Part shown: piece by piece, positions 1 to 7,300 of the stretch
Position numbering within the stretch: the stretch's first letter is position 1
Layout of the letters: every line of letters starts with the position of its first letter
From: JBOGED01 sp050743625
GTDB lineage: Bacteria; Actinomycetota; Nitriliruptoria; Euzebyales; Egibacteraceae
Assembly: GCA_050743625.1 (NCBI GenBank)
Contig: JBOGED010000161.1
Location: 1-9,046, forward strand
DNA: 9,046 bases
Reading direction: 5' to 3'
The notes under the pieces: generated by a model
What the model saw: the letters and a program-made list of their open reading frames with translations, nothing else
Database searches by the model: none
Told to the model about the DNA's origin: nothing
Program-made: the position numbers and the translations under genes

Positions 1-10
1 GTATACCGCC
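1..10. promoter_or_regulatory. Partial GTATAC-centred palindrome upstream of the dehydrogenase gene
   Basis: The first ten bases, GTATACCGCC, equal the centre and right arm of a palindrome whose longer form, GCGGTATACCGC, is complete at the other end of the window (9035-9046). Here the left arm is cut off by the window edge. It lies 37 bases before the start codon of the acyl-CoA dehydrogenase gene, which would suit an operator for a dimeric regulator such as a TetR-family protein. That role is inference. The rest of bases 11-46 shows no convincing promoter or strong ribosome binding site. Confidence 0.3.
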
Positions 11-46
11 GCGATCCAGCACACAACTTCCCTGTAGGCTCGCGCG

Positions 47-1225
47 ATGGACTTCGCCATCGGTGAAAAGGTTCGAGAGCTTGAGGGGCGGGTTCGCGAG
101 TTCATAGACTCGGAGGTGTTGCCGAACGAGGGGCGATACGACCCCGCGATCATGGAGGAGCTGAAGGGCAGGGCGCGGGGGGCCGGGCTGTGGAACCTGT
201 TCATGACAGACCCGCTGTGGGGGCCAGGCCTGCCCAACTTGGAGTACGCGCCGCTGGCCGAGCAGATGGGCCGTAGCCTGATCGCGCCAGAGGTGTTCAA
301 CTGCAACGCGCCCGACACCGGCAACATGGAGGTGCTCGCGCGGTACGGCAGCCCTGCGCAGCAAGAAAAATGGCTGGTCCCGCTGCTGGAGGGGGAGATC
401 CGGTCGTGCTTCTCGATGACCGAGCCGGATGTGGCCAGCTCGGACGCCCGGAACATCCGGGCGAGCATCGCGAGGGACGGCGACGAGTACGTCATCAACG
501 GGCGCAAGTGGTGGACCACGGGCGCAGCGCGGCCGCGCTGCGAGGTCAGCATCTTCATGGGCGTGACAGACGCCGACGCCGAGCCGCACCGGCGGCAATC
601 CATGGTCCTCGTGCCGCTCGACACACCGGGGGTGCAGATCGTGCGCCACCTCAACGTCTTCGGGTACGAGCCATCTGAGAGCCACTGCGAGATGGCGTTC
701 TCGGAGGTTCGTGTGCCGGTCGAGAACCTGCTCCAAAATGAGGGCGACGGGTTCCGCATCGCCCAAGGGCGGCTGGGGTCCGGGCGGATCCACCACTGTA
801 TGCGGCTGATCGGCATGGCCGAGCGGGCCTTGGAGCTGATGTGCCGGCGAGTGGTGGGCAGGGTGGCGTTCGGGAAGCCGTTGTCGGAGCAAGGGGTGAT
901 CCAGGACTGGATCGCCCGGTCGCGGGTGGAGATCGAGCAGGCCCGCCTGCTCACACTCAAGGCGGCGTGGATGATGGACGAGGTCGGCGCTAAAGCGGCG
1001 CGGACCGAGGTCGCGGCGATCAAGGTCGTGGCTCCCACTGTGGCGCTGGATGTCGTAGACCGGGCGATCCAGGCATTTGGCGGCGCTGGCGTCTGCCAAG
1101 ACACTCCGTTGCCCGAGTTCTGGGCGCATGCGCGAACGCTCCGGCTGGCGGACGGTCCCGACGAGGTCCACCTGATGAGCCTGGCGAGGCGCGAGCTGAG
1201 TCGTCACCTTGACGCGGGGGTTTAG
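47..1225 (+). CDS. Acyl-CoA dehydrogenase, ACAD10/ACAD11-like subgroup
   Basis: This 392-aa flavoprotein is predicted to oxidise an acyl-CoA to the 2,3-enoyl-CoA, passing electrons through FAD to an electron-transfer flavoprotein; it should be cytosolic, as no signal peptide or membrane segment is seen. The length is normal for the family. The N-terminal helical part has APDTGNMEVL (residues 88-97). The central part has the FAD/substrate signature FSMTEPDVASSD (122-133) followed by INGRKWW (150-156). The C-terminal part has GRIHHCM (246-252), AFGKPL (274-279), QAFGGAGV (342-349) and RLADGPDEVH (366-375). These motifs match the ACAD10/ACAD11 branch more closely than classical short- or medium-chain enzymes. 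Where most family members have Glu in YEGT, this protein has Asp369 in ADGP. ACAD11 and the bacterial LvaC enzyme are reported to act on 4-hydroxy/4-phospho-acyl-CoAs, but the substrate here is unproven and no partner acyl-CoA kinase is visible. The ATG at 47 is favoured because an in-frame TAG lies at 35-37 with no other start between; the Shine-Dalgarno sequence is weak. Confidence 0.93.
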   Translation: MDFAIGEKVRELEGRVREFIDSEVLPNEGRYDPAIMEELKGRARGAGLWNLFMTDPLWGPGLPNLEYAPLAEQMGRSLIAPEVFNCNAPDTGNMEVLARYGSPAQQEKWLVPLLEGEIRSCFSMTEPDVASSDARNIRASIARDGDEYVINGRKWWTTGAARPRCEVSIFMGVTDADAEPHRRQSMVLVPLDTPGVQIVRHLNVFGYEPSESHCEMAFSEVRVPVENLLQNEGDGFRIAQGRLGSGRIHHCMRLIGMAERALELMCRRVVGRVAFGKPLSEQGVIQDWIARSRVEIEQARLLTLKAAWMMDEVGAKAARTEVAAIKVVAPTVALDVVDRAIQAFGGAGVCQDTPLPEFWAHARTLRLADGPDEVHLMSLARRELSRHLDAGV

Positions 1226-1245
1226 GCTCTGGGTACGTTACTCGA

Positions 1246-1261
1246 AGGTCGCGTGCGACCT
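1246..1261. promoter_or_regulatory. Perfect 16-bp inverted repeat in the gap before the kinase gene
   Basis: AGGTCGCGTGCGACCT has two perfect 7-base arms around a 2-base centre. It starts 21 bases after the dehydrogenase stop codon and ends 61 bases before the kinase start. As RNA it could fold into a 6-bp stem with a 4-base loop, but no U-run follows (the next bases are C-rich), so a classical intrinsic terminator is not supported. An operator for a dimeric regulator of the kinase-phosphatase pair is the alternative. The rest of the gap contains a CCCCGGGG palindrome at 1272-1279 and an isolated TTGACC at 1282-1287 without a convincing -10 partner. Confidence 0.4.
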
Positions 1262-1309
1262 CCCCCCTTGGCCCCGGGGAGTTGACCCCTATTCACTGTG
1301 CATGTCCTC

Positions 1310-1315
1310 AGGAGG
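1310..1315 (+). promoter_or_regulatory. Strong Shine-Dalgarno sequence setting the kinase start
   Basis: AGGAGG is a full match to the anti-Shine-Dalgarno core. It lies 7 bases before the ATG at 1323, which is ideal spacing, but only 1 base before the in-frame ATG at 1317 and downstream of the in-frame ATG at 1302. It therefore argues for translation starting at 1323. The reading frame stays open upstream to an ATG at 1209 inside the dehydrogenase gene, but that start has no comparable site. Confidence 0.8.
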
Positions 1316-1322
1316 CATGACC

Positions 1323-4300
1323 ATGGCGGCCATCAACACGGTCAGCGCGGCTGACCTCCACGATCTGCTGGCAGCGATGCGGGCGGTGAGGGATGGGGAT
1401 TTCTCGGTAAGGCTACCGGCGCGGGGCAACGGCCTGATGGGGGAGATCAGGGCGGCGTTCAACGATGTCGCCGGGTTGAACGCGCAGGTCAGCGATGACA
1501 TCAAGAGGGTGACCGAGGCGGTTGTGAAGGGCGACTTGGCCCAACGGATCGCGCTTGAGAACACGGATCGGCCCATCAAGGGCGACTTTGAGAGGATCGG
1601 CAAGAACGTCAACGGCATGGTTGCGCAGCTCGGTACGTTCTCCGCTGAGGTGAGCCGGGTGGCCCTCCAGGTGGGGACTGAGGGCGCTCTTGGCGGCCAA
1701 GCCAAGGTCGAGGGTGTGTCGGGTGCGTGGAAAGAGCTGACCGACAACGTCAACTCGATGGCGTCGAACCTCACCAACCAGGTACGGAACTTCGCGCAGG
1801 TGGCGACCGCGGTGGCGCGGGGTGACCTGAGCCAGAAGATCACGGTCGAGGCCAAGGGCGAGGTCGCCGCCATGGCCGACACGCTGAACTCGGTGACGGA
1901 CACGCTGTCCTCGTTCGCCGCCGAGGTGACGCGCGTGGCGCGCGAGGTCGGCACCGAGGGGATCTTGGGCGGGCAGGCCGAGGTCCCCAACGTCTCCGGC
2001 GTGTGGAAGGGCCTGACCGACAACGTCAACGTCATGGCCTCCAACCTCACTACGCAGGTGCGGAACATCGCGCAGGTGGCGAGAGCGATGGCGCGGGGTG
2101 ACCTGAGCCAGAAGATCACGGTCGAGGCCAAGGGTGAGGTCGCGGCCATGGCCGACACCCTGAACCTGGTGACCGACACGCTGCGGGCGTTCGCCGACGA
2201 GGTGACCCGTGTGGCGCGCGAGGTGGGGACGGAGGGCAAGCTCGGCGGCCAGGCCCGGGTCGAGGGAGTATCCGGCACGTGGAAAGACCTCACCGACAGC
2301 GTCAACTCGATGGCGTCGAACCTGACGGGTCAGGTGCGTGACATCGCGCAGGTGACGACGGCGGTGGCGAACGGCGACCTGTCGCAGAAGATCACGGTCG
2401 ACGTGCGCGGCGAGATGCTTGAGCTGAAGAACACGATCAACACGATGGTGGACCAGCTGTCCTCGTTCGCCGACGAGGTCACGCGGGTGGCGCGTGAGGT
2501 GGGGACGGAGGGCAAGCTCGGCGGCCAGGCCGAGGTCAAAGGCGTCAGCGGGACGTGGCGCCACCTCACGGAGAACGTCAACTCGATGGCGTCGAACCTG
2601 ACGGGTCAGGTGCGGAACATCTCGCAGGTGGCGACGGCGGTGGCGCGGGGTGACCTGAGCCAGAAGATCACGGTTGAGGCCAAGGGCGAGGTCGCCGTCC
2701 TGGCCGAGACGATCAACTCGATGACCGACACGCTGCGGGCGTTCGCCGACGAGGTGACGCGGGTGGCGCGTGAGGTGGGGACCGAGGGCAAGCTCGGCGG
2801 TCAAGCACGGGTTCAGGGCGTGTCCGGCACGTGGAGCGACCTGACGGACAACGTGAACTTCATGGCGTCGAACCTGACGAACCAGGTGCGTGCGATCGCG
2901 CAGGTGACGACAGCGGTGGCGAACGGTGACCTGTCCCAGAAGATCACGGTGGACGTCAAGGGTGAGATCGCCGAGCTGAAGAACACGATCAACACGATGG
3001 TCGACCAGCTGTCCTCGTTCGCCGCCGAGGTCACGCGGGTGGCGCGTGAGGTGGGGACGGAGGGCAGGCTCGGCGGCCAGGCCCAGGTCCGGGGGGTGTC
3101 TGGCACGTGGAGCGACCTGACGGACAGCGTGAACTCGATGGCGTCGAACCTGACGGGGCAGGTGCGTGCGATCGCGCAGGTGACGACGGCGGTGGCCAAG
3201 GGTGACCTGTCGCAGAAGATCATGGTGGACGTCAAGGGTGAGATCGCGGAGCTGAAGGACACGATCAACACGATGGTGGACCAGCTGTCCTCGTTCGCCG
3301 ACGAGGTGACGCGGGTGGCGCGTGAGGTGGGGACAGAGGGCATCCTCGGTGGCCAGGCCGAGGTCGAGGGTGTCAGCGGGACATGGAGGCAGCTCACGCA
3401 GAGCGTGAACTCGATGGCGTCCAACCTGACGGGCCAGGTGCGGAACATCTCGCAGGTGGCGACGGCGGTGGCGCGGGGTGACCTGACGCAGAAGATCACG
3501 GTCGAGGCCAAGGGTGAGGTCGCCGTCCTGGCCGAGACGATCAACTCGATGACCGACACGCTGCGGGCGTTCGCCGACGAGGTGACGCGGGTCGCGCGCG
3601 AGGTGGGGACCGAGGGCAGCCTCGGCGGCCAGGCTCGGGTCGAGGGTGTGGCTGGCACATGGAAGGACCTCACCGACAGCGTGAACTTCATGGCGTCCAA
3701 CCTCACGAGCCAGGTGCGCAACATCGCGCAGGTGGCGACGGCGGTGGCGCGGGGTGACCTGACGCAGAAGATCACCGTCGAAGCCCGCGCCGAGATCCTG
3801 GAGCTGAAGAACACGATCAACACGATGGTGGACCAGCTGTCCTCGTTCGCCGACGAGGTCACGCGGGTGGCGCGTGAGGTGGGGACCGAGGGCAAGCTCG
3901 GTGGCCAGGCGCAGGTCCAGGGAGTGTCCGGCACGTGGAGAGACCTGACCGACAGCGTGAACTCGATGGCCTCGAACCTGACCGGTCAGGTCCGGAACAT
4001 CGCGCAGGTCACGACCGCCGTGGCGAAGGGTGACCTGACCCGCCACATCACGGTGGACGTCAAGGGCGAGCTCGCCGAGCTGAAGGACACGATCAACACG
4101 ATGGTCGACCGGCTCTCGTCCTTCGCCGACGAGGTGACGCGGGTGGCGCGTGAGGTGGGGACGGAGGGCAAGCTGGGCGGTCAGGCGCGGGTGAAGGGCG
4201 TGTCGGGTACCTGGAAGGACCTGACCGACAACGTCAACATCATGGCGGACTCGCTGACGGTTCAGGTGCGGGACATCGCCCAGGTGACGACGGCGGTGGC

Positions 4301-7300
4301 CACGGGTGACCTGTCGAAGAAGATCACGGTGAACGTCCGAGGCGAGCTGCAGGAGCTGAAGGACACGATCAACACGATGGTGGATCAGCTGTCCTCGTTC
4401 GCCGCCGAGGTGACGCGGGTGGCGCGTGAGGTGGGTACGGAGGGCAAGCTGGGCGGTCAGGCCCGGGTCAGGGGCGTGTCGGGTACCTGGAAGGACCTGA
4501 CCGACAACGTCAACATCATGGCGGACTCGCTGACCGCGCAGGTGCGCGCGATCACCGAGGTTGCGACGGCGGTGACCCAGGGCGACCTCACGCGGTCGAT
4601 CACCGTCAAGGCGCAGGGAGAGGTGGCCGCGCTCACCGAGACGATCAACCAGATGATCGGCAATCTCGCCGGGACCACGCAGCGGAACAAGGAGCAGGAC
4701 TGGCTCAAGACGAACGTGGCCCGCATCTCGAGCCTGATGCAGGGGCAACGGGACCTCCAGACCGTCTCCAGGCTCATCATGTCGGAGCTCACCCCAACGG
4801 TCGGGGCCCAGCACGGCGCCTTCTTCCTCCGAAACATCGACGACGGGAGGTATGACGCGGAGAACGACCTTCGACTCGTCGCCAGCTACGGGTACTCGGC
4901 CGGCAAGGGTGTTCCGACCAGGTTCAGGTTTGGCGAGTCCCTCGTCGGCCAAGCCGCGGTGGAGAAGGCGCCGATCCTGGTGACCCAGGCACCGTCGGAC
5001 TATGTGAGGGTCAGCTCGGGCCTCGGCGACGCGGTCCCGGTCAACCTGGTCGTGTTGCCGATCCTGTTCGAGGACGACGTGCTCGGCGTCATCGAGCTGG
5101 CGTCGCTCCGCGCGTTCAACGACGTGGACCGGATGTTCCTGGGCCAGGTGATCGACACGATCGGCGTGGTCCTGTCGACGATCATCGCGAACACCAGGAC
5201 CGAGGAGCTGCTGACGGAATCCCAGCGGCTCGCAAGTGAGCTCCAGGCTCAGCAAGAAGAGCTGCGACAGACCAACCAGGAGCTGCAAGAGAACGCACGG
5301 TTGCTCGCGGACCAGAACCGCAACATCGAGGTCAAGAACCGCGAGATAGAGATCGCCCGGCTGGGACTGGAGGAGAAGGCGCAGCAGTTGGCCTTGAGCT
5401 CTAAATACAAGTCAGAGTTCCTCGCGAACATGTCGCACGAGCTGCGCACCCCGCTCAACAGCCTGCTGATCCTCGCGAAGCTGCTCGCCGACAACCAGGA
5501 GCGTAATCTCACCGAGCGCCAGATCGAGTTCGCCCGCACGATCCAGACGGCGGGCACGGATCTGCTAGACCTCATCAACGACATCCTCGACCTCTCGAAG
5601 GTCGAGGCCGGGCGTATGGCGATCGTTCCAACGCAGGTTCGCCTGGCGGATGTCTGCGCGGGAGGGGAGGAGAGCTTCCGTCTGGTGGCCGAGGAGCGGA
5701 AGCTCGAGTTCACCGTCGGGAAGTTGGCCGGGATGCCTGAGATGATCGTCACCGACGAGCAACGCCTGCAGCAGGTCCTGCGGAATCTGCTGTCGAACGC
5801 GTTCAAGTTCACCGAGCGGGGATCCGTAAAGCTGTCGATCGGTCCAGTCCCGTCTGAGATACGCCTGAGCAGCCCTGTACTCCTTGCCGCCGAGCACGTC
5901 GTGGCGTTCTCGGTCACCGATACGGGGATCGGCATCCCCTCGGACAAGCTGCAGCAGGTGTTCGAGGCATTCCAACAAGCCGACGGGACGACGAGCCGCA
6001 AGTACGGCGGTACGGGCCTCGGCCTGTCGATCAGCCGGGAGATCGCTCGCCTGCTGGGTGGTGAGCTGCAGGCCACCAGCACGGTGGGGGAGGGCAGCGT
6101 CTTCACCCTGTACCTTCCGTACGCGTACCAACCACCGCCCCTCCCACCGCAACCTGAGGAGCCGCGACCTTCACCGGCCCTCTCCGAGCCGGTGAAGGTA
6201 GGCGACGACCGGGACTCGATCGCCGGGGGTGACCGCACGCTGTTGATCGTCGAGAGCGACGATGCGCTCGCGCGATCGACGATCGAGCTGGGCCGGGAGC
6301 ATGGCTTCAAGACCGTGCGGGTGCCACGCGGCCCCAGCGCGCTCGCGTTGGCGCGGGAGTTCAGCCCGGACGCCATACTCCTCGACACCGAGCTGCCCTA
6401 CATGGACGGCGGTACGCTGCTCACGCTCCTGAAACAGGACGCCCGGCTGCGGCATATCCCTGTCCATGTGCTTGGGCCACCTGACGCCCGCCAGGACAGC
6501 CTGCGAGGCGGCGCTTTTGGCTTCACCGCCAAGCCGGTACGCCATGCCGAGGTCGCCGAGGCGATCGAACGGCTGGCGGCTTACACCAATGGTGACCGCC
6601 ATCGCCTGCTCGTGATCTCCCGCGGCGACCGCGAGCACGAGGCGATCGGGACGCTGCTCAGTGGCCTCGCCGGGGTCGAGGTCATCGCGGTCACCGGTAG
6701 CGAAGAGGCGCTCGGCGCGCTGGGTGAGCGGCGAGCGGACTGCATCGTCGTCGACCTACAGGTGGATGCCGCGACCGGCTTCGGTTTCCTGGAGCAGGTC
6801 AGCATCGACGAGTATCTGCGTGCGGTACCGGTGATTGTCTACACGGGGCAGGAGCGGGAGGAGGAGATCGAGACACGCCTCGTGAGCTATGCGCGTACGA
6901 TCGTGTTGAAGGAGGCGTCGTCGCCAGGCCGCTTGCTCGATGAGGTGACCCTTTTCCTCCACCGGAGGACAGATCAGCTGCCCGAAGGGCATCGGACCAT
7001 GCCTGGATCAGATCACGACGGCAACGTGTTCCAGGGCAAGAAAGCCCTGATCGTGGACGACGACATCCGCAACGTGTTCGCGCTCACGAGCGTCCTCGAA
7101 CGGGAAGACATGGCCGTCCTCTTCGCCGAGAACGGCCGGGACGGGCTCGCCACGCTAGAGGAGCATCCCGATATCGCGATCGTGCTTATGGATGTGATGA
7201 TGCCAGAGATGGACGGTCACGAAGCCACGGCCGCCATACGACACATCCCTCGTTTCGCCACGCTGCCGATCATCGCGCTTACCGCGAAGGCAATGAAGGG

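Noticed and set aside
1282..1310. TTGACC as a -35 box of a promoter for the kinase gene
   Set aside because: At 17 bases downstream the sequence is TCCTCA, a poor -10 element that would also overlap the ribosome binding site.
1209..1322. In-frame upstream extension of the kinase starting at 1209, 1302 or 1317
   Set aside because: The 1209 start overlaps the dehydrogenase gene and encodes a non-conserved stretch. 1302 precedes the ribosome binding site, and 1317 is only 1 base from it. ATG 1323 has AGGAGG at 7 bases.
1644..4679. Regular spaced repeats as a CRISPR-like or non-coding satellite array
   Set aside because: The 276-bp unit is an exact multiple of three, stays in one open frame and encodes conserved HAMP protein motifs. 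There is no short-repeat and unique-spacer pattern.
1413..5288. Uninterrupted antisense reading frame of 1291 codons across the HAMP array
   Set aside because: It is a mirror of a repeated, strongly G/C-biased coding sequence that lacks reverse-strand stops in that frame. Its product is a His/Arg/Asp/Leu-rich repeat with no recognisable domain, while the + strand frame encodes clear HAMP, GAF and kinase motifs.
5249..6388. Antisense open frame of 379 codons opposite the kinase core
   Set aside because: It lies fully opposite the HisKA, HATPase_c and REC1 coding region. Its translation is Ser/Arg-rich, has no known motif and no ribosome binding site was noted.
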